Shown: positions 54,271-61,745 of the stretch, piece after piece | Position numbering within the stretch: the stretch's first letter is position 1 | How the letters are laid out: each line of letters begins with the position of its first letter | Origin: Acetatifactor sp. | GTDB lineage: Bacteria; Bacillota; Clostridia; Lachnospirales; Lachnospiraceae | Length of the DNA: 64,000 nucleotides | Assembly (NCBI GenBank): GCA_022511385.1 | Contig: JAFLRN010000003.1 | Coordinates: 1-64,000 of the forward strand | Reading direction: 5' to 3' | The notes under the pieces: generated by a model | Told to the model about the DNA's origin: nothing | Database searches by the model: none | What the model saw: the letters and a program-made list of their open reading frames with translations, nothing else | Made by a program: the position numbers and the translations under genes

Positions 54271-54605
54271 TTTTCTTTCCTTTCCGGCAACATATCCATG
54301 GCAGCGGCCACACGTTCCATAAACTCTATGCGGTAATTGTAGAATTGACGGCGGCCACAACACACATCCGCTATGTACTCATAGGGTTGATTATACAGAA
54401 TGCTTTTATAAATCTTTTCCTGCATCTGTTTCCGTGCCCTACTTGAAGCGATATTCTCACAAGTTGCACCCAGGGCGTTTGCAACGATTTCCACCGCTTT
54501 AATATCAAAGGCGGAAGCGGTGCCGTCCTTTATTCTTTTTTTGCGCTTCTCATTTCCCTGGATGATGCTTTTTGCCACTGTCTTAATATCTGCTTCCAGT
54601 TTCAA
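54267..54605 (-). CDS. Possible late-gene transcription activator (ArpU/RinA-like)
   Basis: The 112-residue protein has a basic start, then YKSILYNQPYEYIADVCCGR and RQFYNYRIEFMERVAAAMDM, which resembles the sigma-region-4-like C-terminus of ArpU/RinA regulators found just upstream of terminase genes. TTG 54605 follows GGGAGGG by 7 bases. The call rests on position and weak pattern. Confidence 0.5.
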   Translation of the reverse strand: MKLEADIKTVAKSIIQGNEKRKKRIKDGTASAFDIKAVEIVANALGATCENIASSRARKQMQEKIYKSILYNQPYEYIADVCCGRRQFYNYRIEFMERVAAAMDMLPERKEK

Positions 54606-54626
54606 AGCAAATCCCTCCCTGCTTAC

Positions 54627-55112
54627 TTACTCCTCATAGGTCTGTGTCTTTCTCTCGGAATGCTCCACTTTTATGCTTTCCTTTGCCATTTTTGCAACCT
54701 TTCCCCTTACGCCATGGCCCAGGTCAACTGTTATACTTTTCATGCCCTTGTTTTCTATGGCATCCACAGCAGCGTCCATAATGGCCACAGCCTCCTCACT
54801 CACCGGCTTTTCCGCTCCGGCACCGAATAACTCATAAATACGCTTCTTTGCCTTTTCCCTTCGTTCCTTGGCTTTCTTGTAGCTTTGTGCCGCTTCACAC
54901 TGACAATTTAAAGTCACTTGCTCGTCAATTTGCTCCTGGCTCCACCCAAACATTGTATGAATAACGCCGCTCTGGCCGCAAAATCTACATGTGCCCGTTT
55001 GCGTTTCCAAACCCTTCGGCATTTCCCTGGGTTCCTGGTCCTCTCTTTCCATTTCCTCCAGGTCTTTGGGGTCAATATTATGGCCGCCGTCCGTTTTTTT
55101 CGGTCTACTCAT
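54627..55112 (-). CDS. Unknown phage protein with zinc cysteines
   Basis: The 161-residue protein has one CxxC (TCRFCGQSG) and a later CQCEAAQ, then a basic helical segment (KKAKERREKAKKRIYEL) and a C-terminal part ending SERKTQTYEE. ATG 55112 follows AAGGAGG and overlaps the VRR-NUC gene by 8 bases. Function unknown. Confidence 0.7.
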   Translation of the reverse strand: MSRPKKTDGGHNIDPKDLEEMEREDQEPREMPKGLETQTGTCRFCGQSGVIHTMFGWSQEQIDEQVTLNCQCEAAQSYKKAKERREKAKKRIYELFGAGAEKPVSEEAVAIMDAAVDAIENKGMKSITVDLGHGVRGKVAKMAKESIKVEHSERKTQTYEE

Positions 55113-55860
55113 TTTCCTTTCCTCCTTTTCCTGCATAATAGGCATCCATGGCAACGGATAAAACCGCCGCAGATTGCTTTACATCCAACTCTTGACATTT
55201 CACCAAAAATGCCAAATTTTTATTGATTATTTCCAGAGCGTTCTCCATTGTAGTCCCCTTAAATGAGTTTCCATTGGAAAGACCGATTATTGTCTTTATG
55301 ATCGGTCTTTTGAAATTTTCATTGACTGTTTTCATATTCTCCTTTATGACTCTTTCCGCCTTTGTTGGCATGTGGTGCTCGCATTTCTGACATTCCGGCC
55401 AGGTAAACATTCCTCCTGGCATTTGCACTCCGTCACATTTCCCGGCAATCCATGGAGCTTCTATGCACTCACTCAAATGCAGCTTTCCGTGGCGGTCCTG
55501 TTCCAAATAGTTCAGGATCTTTCTTTTGGCATCTTTGGCAGAATAACAAACTGCCGTTTCATTTCCCTGCTGCCGCAATAGTTCCATATAGGCATCCTGC
55601 TCTTTGGTGGTTTTATTCCGTCCATACTTTAACTCGATATACAAGGCATGAAATCCACCTGACGGAACAGGCAAACACACATCTGGCACACCGCTTTTAA
55701 GTCCTGCAGCCTTTAATATTTCTCCATTTGTCCGCTTTCCCTCGTTTGGGACGTGGTACATCAACGCAAGGGCTGGAACTATGTCTTTTACCCTCTCCGC
55801 CCACTGAAAAAGTTCAATCTGCTCTGTGGTTTCGCTTTTCTTCATGTTCTGCATCCTCAT
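55105..55860 (-). CDS. VRR-NUC domain nuclease with C-terminal extension
   Basis: The protein of about 250 residues starts with a VRR-NUC domain (about residues 10-110): MYHVPNEGKRTNGEILKAAG, GVPDVCLPVPSGGFHALYIE, the K-rich ELKYGRNKTTKEQ. The VRR-NUC fold is a Holliday-junction-type nuclease. The C-terminal half has cysteine pairs (CQKCEHH) and a helical end, giving a fusion not usual in the short phage VRR-NUC proteins. ATG 55860 lacks a well-placed Shine-Dalgarno; 55854 and 55845 are alternatives. Confidence 0.82.
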   Translation of the reverse strand: MRMQNMKKSETTEQIELFQWAERVKDIVPALALMYHVPNEGKRTNGEILKAAGLKSGVPDVCLPVPSGGFHALYIELKYGRNKTTKEQDAYMELLRQQGNETAVCYSAKDAKRKILNYLEQDRHGKLHLSECIEAPWIAGKCDGVQMPGGMFTWPECQKCEHHMPTKAERVIKENMKTVNENFKRPIIKTIIGLSNGNSFKGTTMENALEIINKNLAFLVKCQELDVKQSAAVLSVAMDAYYAGKGGKENE

Positions 55861-55869
55861 GGCGCACTT

Positions 55870-56793
55870 TTAACCCTCCTCTATGGCATATTCTCGCTTA
55901 CGTCGTTTGCAATCTTCCAACATCCTTTCCAGGATGCCCACCTCCTCGTCATTGAGGTATGTATAATATTTCTCCAGCATTTTAATGGCGTGCAGTTTCC
56001 TGGCGTTCTCCTTTTCCTCCTCTGTGGTGTCCGTGTCGGAAGCGTCCGCCGCTTTCAACTCCTCTGCCTTGTCCTTTTTCTTTTTCTCCGTCTGCTGCCT
56101 TATCTCGTCACACTTTACGTCCTGCCCTGCTGCCGCCCTGGCCGCAATATCCTCCTGCTTATCTTCTGGCAATCTACTAGCCGCATAGGCAACAGTAGTT
56201 TTCAGATTTCCCTTTGCAAATTCCTCTTTCACAGAATCCACGGCGTTATTATCAATTGCCTGCAGCTGTTTGATCTTCTCCGGCGGCTCTTTTAAGATTT
56301 CCGCCACATAGTCCCTTATGCGATCCCCACGCTCTAAGGCAATGACCTTTTCCTTTTTAGCCTGTGTCAATACCTCTTTCCACTGCCTGGCCTGGTTCAT
56401 GAGGTCAAAGTCCGTCATTTTGCGGTTAAATGTATTTCCAATCAGGATGGCCATTCTAAACTCGATCATTGACTGAACCTTATAGCGGCACGGCACCATT
56501 TTAAATTCTTCGTGCCCCTCTTTCACTAAGATTTCTATTGCCGCAAGACGACGGTGCCCGGAAGAAAGCAAATATTTTCCGTCGACTAGTCCCACAACAA
56601 GTGGCTCCTGCAGTCCGCCCATTAAAATTCCCGTTGCTAATTCCTGCAGATCGTCCATTGTGTAACTATTGTGTTCCGTTTTCACAATGTCATTGTATTC
56701 CAGGGTGATTTCCCGGAAGCCTGCTGCCGTTCCCTGGTTTATCTGCTCCCTGGTCTTTTCATTCATGATGTCTAAAATATTAAACTTACCCAT
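55870..56793 (-). CDS. ParB-family DNA-binding protein
   Basis: The 307-residue protein has a ParB/sulfiredoxin-like N-terminal domain (LQEPLVVGLVDGKYLLSSGHRRLAA, about residues 60-90; the SGHRR motif binds CTP in ParB proteins), a central HTH-like region (about 130-200) and a long acidic/Lys-rich C-terminal helix. ATG 56793 follows AAGGGGGG and overlaps parA by 8 bases. With ParA and Rep it forms a plasmid-like cassette. Confidence 0.85.
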   Translation of the reverse strand: MGKFNILDIMNEKTREQINQGTAAGFREITLEYNDIVKTEHNSYTMDDLQELATGILMGGLQEPLVVGLVDGKYLLSSGHRRLAAIEILVKEGHEEFKMVPCRYKVQSMIEFRMAILIGNTFNRKMTDFDLMNQARQWKEVLTQAKKEKVIALERGDRIRDYVAEILKEPPEKIKQLQAIDNNAVDSVKEEFAKGNLKTTVAYAASRLPEDKQEDIAARAAAGQDVKCDEIRQQTEKKKKDKAEELKAADASDTDTTEEEKENARKLHAIKMLEKYYTYLNDEEVGILERMLEDCKRRKREYAIEEG

Positions 56794-57607
56794 GCAGATA
56801 CGCCCCCCTTCGTGCGGCTTCATCCCGGTGCCCAAACATGCTCGCATACTCCCGGACAAAGGCTTTATAGTCCTGGGCAATGCCGGAGCGACTGTTATAA
56901 CGCCCTGGTGGCATCTTGTGGAACGTGGCATCTTTCGCTTTTCGTGAATGTCGAATTTTTGTTTCAAATACCGGGCACCCGGATTTATGACGTATCCACG
57001 TTTCTGCAGCTTCCGCAGTTTCGGTCTTTTCGTAGTCTGTAATAAGGCATCCGGCCAGGCTGGCTTTAGGATTTAATGTTTGAATGTTAGCAATCTGCTC
57101 CGTCAATTCCTCCAACCCATCCAGGCTATACGCATCCAACCAAACCGGGATGATAATTTCATCCGTGGCCACCATAGCATTAATGACGTTTATTCCCAAA
57201 TCCGGCGGATTGTCGATAATGCAGTAATCATACTGTGTCGCCACCTCTGCCAGGGCACTTTTATAGCGTTCATGCTGTGAATGTACGGCATCTGCCTTTA
57301 TTTCCAGTTCTGCCAGCTCCATGAAATAGTTGCACGGTATCAGATCCATGTTAAAATATCCTGTTTGTTTTATGTTCCCCTTGATTGTACCCGTCTTTAA
57401 AATTCGGCATGCTTCTGCTTCCGCATCCGGGGAATATTGGCCATGAAGTCGGGACGTATTACCCTGCTTGTCATTGTCAAACAGCAGAACCCTGCTGCCA
57501 TGACGTTTTGTTTTCTGGTCCCCTAGCATAAGATACTCAGCAAGGGAAACTGCAGTGGTGGTCTTTCCTACTCCTCCCTTTAGGTTGATGATTGATATTG
57601 TTTTCAA
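56786..57607 (-). CDS. ParA-family partition ATPase
   Basis: The 273-residue protein has the deviant Walker A LKGGVGKTTT (residues 9-18), LLFDNDKQGNTS, and Walker B YCIIDNPPDLGINV. It would drive DNA partition with the ParB next to it. Its ATG overlaps the Rep stop by 4 bases (ATGA). GGCAGCAGG lies within it at 57491. Confidence 0.88.
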   Translation of the reverse strand: MKTISIINLKGGVGKTTTAVSLAEYLMLGDQKTKRHGSRVLLFDNDKQGNTSRLHGQYSPDAEAEACRILKTGTIKGNIKQTGYFNMDLIPCNYFMELAELEIKADAVHSQHERYKSALAEVATQYDYCIIDNPPDLGINVINAMVATDEIIIPVWLDAYSLDGLEELTEQIANIQTLNPKASLAGCLITDYEKTETAEAAETWIRHKSGCPVFETKIRHSRKAKDATFHKMPPGRYNSRSGIAQDYKAFVREYASMFGHRDEAARRGAYLHG

Positions 57608-58608
57608 TGTCCTTTGCCCTCCTTTTCTCTGTTTCTGACCATCCGGGCATATATGTAAAAGGCGGCGGTCACACCGTTGTGCTTCACTTCTGCGTCCAGG
57701 AACTTAAATCCCGGATAAGCCTTCTCCATTTCTGCCTTTAGGTCCTCATAACTCTTTGCCATTCTCTCTACCTTGGTTTTCTTGAACTTCGAATAACTCC
57801 TACTGGGTGCATCCGGCTTTTTTAGATTCTTTGACGGGCACCATCTCTTAGTCCCGTGGGGATTTTGGGAAATGTAGGTGGCAAGTCCTGTTAGAAGGAA
57901 ATTGTCATCTGGCTTTATCCGCTTGGTATTGCACCGCTCACATTTTTCCCATAACCCCTCTAATTCGTCGCGATCCACTCCGTCCCCGGTCATGAGGATA
58001 TGAAAATGGGGCCTGGTGTGATCGTCTGCCGCAATTATGTATATATACTTGATGTTTTCTTTTCCTGCTTTCTTGCGGCGGCGGTTTATCCTGGCTATAA
58101 AATTTTTCACGTCCTTTCTTGCCCTCTCCATGCTGTCCGGCTTGTGGCCATCATCCCACCCGAATGTTGCCCATATATCCCCTTTCCCAAAATTGATACA
58201 TGCAAGTCGGATAAGATAACGTCTGGTATTTTTGTCATTTAAATTTTTCTGACTAGGCTTGGTTTCCCTCTTCTTCCTTGTCTGCGGCATTTCAGCCGGA
58301 GTAGGAAAGGATGGATATACCTGGGCTTCCAGTAATGTGGTTCCGCTTTTAATATTTTGGCTCTTGATTGTTGTGGTACGGTATAGGCATTTTACCTTAT
58401 TCTCCCGGATCAGCCTTTCCAGTTCCCACTCCTCCAACTTCTCACACTGTTTTTTATACTCCTCCTCATAGTCATACCCTGGCCATCCTGCTGGTACCGC
58501 TTCCGACTTAAACCGAGCAAAGGCGTTTTTCTTCACCGTCTTTTCAAGGTCCACCTGGTAGGCTTCCGTGTAGTCGTAGTTGTCATAATGCTTTTTATTC
58601 TGTTTCAT
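57604..58608 (-). CDS. HUH-type replication initiator (rolling-circle Rep-like)
   Basis: The 334-residue protein shows rolling-circle initiator motifs: motif I-like WATFGWDD (about residue 146), the HUH metal site RPHFHILMTGDG (His 201 and 203), and a candidate catalytic Tyr in ATYISQNPHG (Tyr 245). It resembles REP_ORF2/G2P-type replication proteins. It heads the rep-parA-parB operon with 11-bp repeats and a hairpin upstream. Nicking of one strand is inferred from the motif. Confidence 0.72.
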   Translation of the reverse strand: MKQNKKHYDNYDYTEAYQVDLEKTVKKNAFARFKSEAVPAGWPGYDYEEEYKKQCEKLEEWELERLIRENKVKCLYRTTTIKSQNIKSGTTLLEAQVYPSFPTPAEMPQTRKKRETKPSQKNLNDKNTRRYLIRLACINFGKGDIWATFGWDDGHKPDSMERARKDVKNFIARINRRRKKAGKENIKYIYIIAADDHTRPHFHILMTGDGVDRDELEGLWEKCERCNTKRIKPDDNFLLTGLATYISQNPHGTKRWCPSKNLKKPDAPSRSYSKFKKTKVERMAKSYEDLKAEMEKAYPGFKFLDAEVKHNGVTAAFYIYARMVRNREKEGKGH

Positions 58609-58724
58609 ATTTCCCCACCTTTATCTATCTGACACGCCCCTCCTATACCCTCATATACTGGTAGGAAAAACGGATATATTGCTATGTGCTTCACATGTTA
58701 ATACCCATTACAAGGACGGAATAA

Positions 58725-58779
58725 TGATTCTAGCTTGATTCAAATCTGATTCTAAATTGAAAAATGATTGCAAAATACT
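58725..58779. repeat. Phased 11-bp repeats upstream of rep-parA-parB
   Basis: Three direct repeats begin TGATTC at 58725, 58736 and 58747, exactly 11 bases apart (TGATTCTAGCT, TGATTCAAATC, TGATTCTAAAT). Two decayed units (TGAAAAATGAT, TGCAAAATACT) continue the phase at 58758 and 58769. They lie in an AT-rich stretch about 120-175 bases before the Rep ATG. They may be Rep iterons, a ParB/ParA site or an operator. Confidence 0.6.
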
Positions 58780-58814
58780 ATATCTTGTGATATGCTTATT
58801 TTGCGTTAAGTTCT

Positions 58815-58851
58815 GCCGGGTTGTTTTAGGTCCCCACCTTTGCAACCCGGC
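58815..58851. other. Long two-part hairpin upstream of rep
   Basis: GCCGGGTTG pairs perfectly with CAACCCGGC; inside, AGGT pairs with ACCT around a CCCC loop, with T-rich internal bulges. It lies 6 bases after the stop at 58858 and about 205 bases before rep. It may end the early message or be a nick site / origin for the HUH protein. No long T-tract follows on either strand. Confidence 0.55.
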
Positions 58852-58857
58852 ATTTCT

Positions 58858-59157
58858 TTATATCCTCAGACGACGTAAAATCTCATACTTTGCATAAAGC
58901 ACATTTTTAAGCTGTTCCGCATCCTCCGCCGTAATTAGTCCGGCGTTTTCCTTTTCCTCTATTCTCCCGGCCAGATACCCGGCCCGGAAATCCATTTCCG
59001 GCACGCTCTTAGATTTTCCCATCTCCCGATCTATCACGGAAAGCGTTGTTTTCACCTCTGCCCTGGCTCTCATTTCCCCGGTCAATAAGCAATTAAAGGC
59101 CAATACTTCCTGGTGGCTTTCCTGATTCTTATCTGTGATCTTCATTGCCGTGTTCAT
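58858..59157 (-). CDS. Unknown phage protein
   Basis: The 99-residue, mostly helical charged protein (EVLAFNCLLTGEMRARAEVKT, SVPEMDFRAGYLAGRIEEKE) has no recognised domain. AAAGGAG precedes the ATG; the start overlaps the neighbour's stop by 4 bases. It is the last gene of the early block before the hairpin. Confidence 0.7.
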   Translation of the reverse strand: MNTAMKITDKNQESHQEVLAFNCLLTGEMRARAEVKTTLSVIDREMGKSKSVPEMDFRAGYLAGRIEEKENAGLITAEDAEQLKNVLYAKYEILRRLRI

Positions 59158-59528
59158 GTGTTTGCACTCTCCTTTCTATACTCATTTATGATTTCTATTG
59201 CTTCGTCCAGCGCCTTTTCCAACGCATCCGGCGTAATTGCGTGATCATCAATATAAACATCTGCATAAATCTTTCTTGTGTCATTGCCCCACCTGGCAAT
59301 CTGCTCCGGCAATGGCGCATTTACAGAATCAAATACAAGCCCCTGCTCTTTGCACCACTCCACGGCATTTTCCAAGTCCTCCCCATCCCTGCTCGTCCAC
59401 AATATGATCTTGTGTCCCTGTGACTTTAGCAGCTTAATGGCGGCAATGGTCTTTGTGCGTGGTCCTATGATTTCCGGGAACCTTGTTTCCGCAAGTGTTC
59501 CATCAAAATCTACTGCGTAAACGCTCAT
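59154..59528 (-). CDS. HAD-superfamily phosphatase-like protein
   Basis: The 124-residue protein has HAD motif I VDFDGTLAE, motif II IILWTSRDG, and DVYIDDHAITPD as motif III/IV. It is a compact HAD hydrolase without a cap, common in phages, where it may act on nucleotides or nucleic-acid ends. The ATG overlaps the 48-residue gene's stop by one base (TGATG). Confidence 0.82.
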   Translation of the reverse strand: MSVYAVDFDGTLAETRFPEIIGPRTKTIAAIKLLKSQGHKIILWTSRDGEDLENAVEWCKEQGLVFDSVNAPLPEQIARWGNDTRKIYADVYIDDHAITPDALEKALDEAIEIINEYRKESANT

Positions 59529-59674
59529 CAGCCCACCAACCTTTCCGGCTCCCTTAATCCTGCTGCCATGATGCTGACATTTACGACGGTCTTTTTGATC
59601 GCAACCCTTAAATCGTTTTCTGAATGAATGCCCAGTGCTTTAAGAGCTTCCATGAGTTTCTTTTCTCTATTCAT
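59528..59674 (-). CDS. 48-residue unknown phage protein
   Basis: ATG 59674 with AGGAGGG 7 bases upstream begins a frame with MNREKKLMEALKALGIHSEN and KKTVVNVSIMAAGLREPERL. It fills the gap between its neighbours, overlapping both, as expected for a real gene in a compact operon. It carries a GGCAGCAGG copy (59559-59567). Function unknown. Confidence 0.65.
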   Translation of the reverse strand: MNREKKLMEALKALGIHSENDLRVAIKKTVVNVSIMAAGLREPERLVG

Positions 59675-60062
59675 CAGCAGACCCTCCTGTTTCTTCAAAT
59701 AGATTTTTTTCTAATAGGCATTTCCCTTCTTCTGGCTTCTCCTGGTCTGCGTATAGCCAATATTTTAAACACATAGCGGCGGTCTGGATGGCTTCACATG
59801 CCACAAAAGCAAAGTACGCCATTGCTTCCGGGTGTATTATTTTCCCTGTATCTTGCAGCAGTTTACTTCCTTCTACATTGTTCCACAATGCATTTAGGCT
59901 CAGTTTTGCAATGTCCAAAGCGTCCTTTGTCTCCTCTGCTTTCTCCAAAATCACGGCATAGCCTTCGTGAGAGCTGTTGAAAAGAGGAAATTTCCCATTT
60001 GCCCGGTCAAGTTCCTGCTGTACTTCTTTCATAACATTTTCTAATAACTGCTCCATCGCCAT
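59667..60062 (-). CDS. MazG-like phage protein (tentative)
   Basis: The 131-residue helical protein has FPLFNSSHEGYAVILEKAEE, which resembles the HEGYAVILEE start of MazG-like phage pyrophosphohydrolases, followed by AYFAFVACEAIQTAAMCLKY. The usual ExxE metal motif is not clear (EKAEETKDALD). Function is tentative. Confidence 0.55.
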   Translation of the reverse strand: MAMEQLLENVMKEVQQELDRANGKFPLFNSSHEGYAVILEKAEETKDALDIAKLSLNALWNNVEGSKLLQDTGKIIHPEAMAYFAFVACEAIQTAAMCLKYWLYADQEKPEEGKCLLEKNLFEETGGSADE

Positions 60063-60065
60063 GCC

Positions 60066-60353
60066 TTAACCCTCGCTTTCTGCCTGGTCTTCCGCTCCGG
60101 CCTTGTCTGCATCCTCAAATGGATCCTGGTCCTGCTCTGTCTCTGCTACGATATGTATGGTGCGAACACTGTTGGAATGCGCATCCTCCTCACGCTTCCC
60201 GGTCATCATTTCCCTCATGTAGGCGTGCGGCGTTTCGCAATTTATCCCATTTGTAAGCAATTCCGCCTTTATGCTTTCCTTTATGAGGTTATAAAAATCT
60301 GAAAATTTAACCTCCACTCTGTCCTCTTTTGAAAAAGCATCAACTATTCCCAT
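60066..60353 (-). CDS. Unknown phage protein
   Basis: The 95-residue protein has an ordered first half (EVKFSDFYNLIKESIKAELL, INCETPHAYMREMMTGK) and an acidic tail (EQDQDPFEDADKAGAED). GGAGG precedes the ATG. No domain recognised. Confidence 0.65.
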   Translation of the reverse strand: MGIVDAFSKEDRVEVKFSDFYNLIKESIKAELLTNGINCETPHAYMREMMTGKREEDAHSNSVRTIHIVAETEQDQDPFEDADKAGAEDQAESEG

Positions 60354-60365
60354 TTTGTTGTCCTC

Positions 60366-60680
60366 CTATCTATAAATTGTTGTGTCAAAAGAATAAAGCG
60401 GCTCCCCGGCTTCCTGGGCTTCCCGGTTCTTGTAGATCAGCAGGGTATAATGCTCCATGCCGTCCTTGTCCGATATTCCCCGGTGTGTCGCAGCTTCAAA
60501 CCCGAAACGGGCGTTAAGTTTCGCACCCATGAGAACATCCTCAAATTTTGCAATTTCCCTGGTGCCCAGTGTTACCTTTTCGGTTGGCAGCTTGCCCCAA
60601 CGGTCAAAGGTCCGTGCCAGATATTCCAAAAAATCCGGCTCAATTACCCCGCTTGTTGGGGTCAGTGTTACTTTTCCCAT
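60366..60680 (-). CDS. Unknown phage protein
   Basis: The 104-residue protein (VIEPDFLEYLARTFDRWGKL, EHYTLLIYKNREAQEAGEP) has no recognised domain. It follows AGGAGG. It is part of the early operon. Confidence 0.65.
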   Translation of the reverse strand: MGKVTLTPTSGVIEPDFLEYLARTFDRWGKLPTEKVTLGTREIAKFEDVLMGAKLNARFGFEAATHRGISDKDGMEHYTLLIYKNREAQEAGEPLYSFDTTIYR

Positions 60681-60684
60681 GCTC

Positions 60685-60993
60685 TTATCCTCCTTCTAAT
60701 ATGATTTTGTAGTAAATAGTCATTTGCAGATCACTATATTTGAAATTAGGCGTTTTGTATGGGTCCATAGGTGGCATTAAGTTCCGCTTTTCCCATTCCC
60801 TGTGCCTTATTTCCGGGTGGAAAGAAAACCGCTTGACTGTGTCTCCGAGGATTTCAGGCGGTATCTGGTTGAAAATCTCCATTCCTACATAGCCTTTGTA
60901 TAAAATTTTCTGATCCACTTCTTTTATTGCATCCCTCATGATCAGTAATTCATCTGTTCCCGTAAGGACTTTCAATAATTCTGCTAATGTCAT
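60685..60993 (-). CDS. Unknown phage protein
   Basis: The 102-residue protein begins MTLAELLKVLTGTDELLIMR and contains KILYKGYVGMEIFNQIPPE, a short pattern seen in many small phage early proteins without known role. I set the start at ATG 60993, overlapping the upstream stop by 4 bases (ATGA); a GTG at 61002 is possible. Confidence 0.65.
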   Translation of the reverse strand: MTLAELLKVLTGTDELLIMRDAIKEVDQKILYKGYVGMEIFNQIPPEILGDTVKRFSFHPEIRHREWEKRNLMPPMDPYKTPNFKYSDLQMTIYYKIILEGG

Positions 60994-61190
60994 AACGGAC
61001 ACCCGAAATCCAGTAAATATTTAATGGCTATTATCATGAAGATCAGTGCGGCTACTGCTACGTCCATGGCGATAATACGGATTGGCATCTTTGTGTTCTG
61101 GCTTCCTGCTCCGAAAATGAACAGTGTAAAGAATATTCCGGCGTAAAAGATAAAGCCCAGTATGATGATAAAGATAATAAATGCTTTCAC
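60990..61190 (-). CDS. Small phage membrane protein
   Basis: The 66-residue protein is two hydrophobic helices (FIIFIIILGFIFYAGIFFTL and IIAMDVAVAALIFMIIAIKY) joined by a short loop. GTG 61190 follows AAAGGAG by 9 bases. Superinfection exclusion would be one possible role; there is no direct evidence. Confidence 0.65.
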   Translation of the reverse strand: MKAFIIFIIILGFIFYAGIFFTLFIFGAGSQNTKMPIRIIAMDVAVAALIFMIIAIKYLLDFGCPL

Positions 61191-61205
61191 TGTTTCAGAC
61201 TCCTT

Positions 61206-61709
61206 TCATTCTAAGTTGTCTAGTGTTTCTATGCGCTCCGCTTCCTCAAACACCTTTTTACATTCTGTGTATCTCATATTTGTGTGATATTTTAGACTTA
61301 GTAAATCTTTTATGGCATTTCTGCTTATGTGCCTTGTTACGGTATCTAGAGAACAGCAAACAACTTGTATAGATAAGCCCGTTTCCGGGTCAATAATGTG
61401 GCAGTAGTTTTCTTTTTGATATGCGTAAAGCGTTATACCGCATCTCTCAAACTCCACACCTTCTTTTTTAAGTGCAAATGTGCACTTCTCTCCATTTGCC
61501 ACCTTACGGATCATTGTATAGAAAGACTTTTCTTTAATTTTCTGCCTTTCCATACGCGCCTTTATTTCCTGTTCACTCTCCATTTGCTTGCCACAGGGAC
61601 ACTCTTTAAGCATTTTTAATTCTTCATCTGTTGTGATGAATGGTATGAAAATGCCCATTGTGAAGCCACAATATGGACATTTTAAATTTTCAATACTTCC
61701 TTCTAACAT
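61206..61709 (-). CDS. Unknown phage protein with zinc-ribbon ends
   Basis: The 167-residue protein has CPYCGFTMG and ECPCGKQM at the start (a possible zinc ribbon), a basic helical middle, then KCTFALKKEGVEFERCG and YCHIIDPETGL. GGAG lies 8 bases before the ATG. No family recognised. Confidence 0.65.
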   Translation of the reverse strand: MLEGSIENLKCPYCGFTMGIFIPFITTDEELKMLKECPCGKQMESEQEIKARMERQKIKEKSFYTMIRKVANGEKCTFALKKEGVEFERCGITLYAYQKENYCHIIDPETGLSIQVVCCSLDTVTRHISRNAIKDLLSLKYHTNMRYTECKKVFEEAERIETLDNLE

Positions 61710-61745
61710 GGCTGTTTCTCCATAAAATCAAACAAATTGTTTTGC

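Larger units (their letters stand above)
43748..59567 (-). repeat. Eleven dispersed copies of the 9-mer GGCAGCAGG in the prophage
   Basis: Exact copies (plus strand CCTGCTGCC) start at 43748, 47630, 49950, 51460, 52524, 53834, 55566, 56126, 56720, 57491 and 59559. All are in the same orientation, on the sense strand of transcription. Two near copies (CTGCTGCC at 49476 and 54034) bring the 8-mer GGCAGCAG to thirteen. Copies fall in all three reading frames and one lies between genes (51460). I found none in the host part by eye. Confidence 0.7.
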
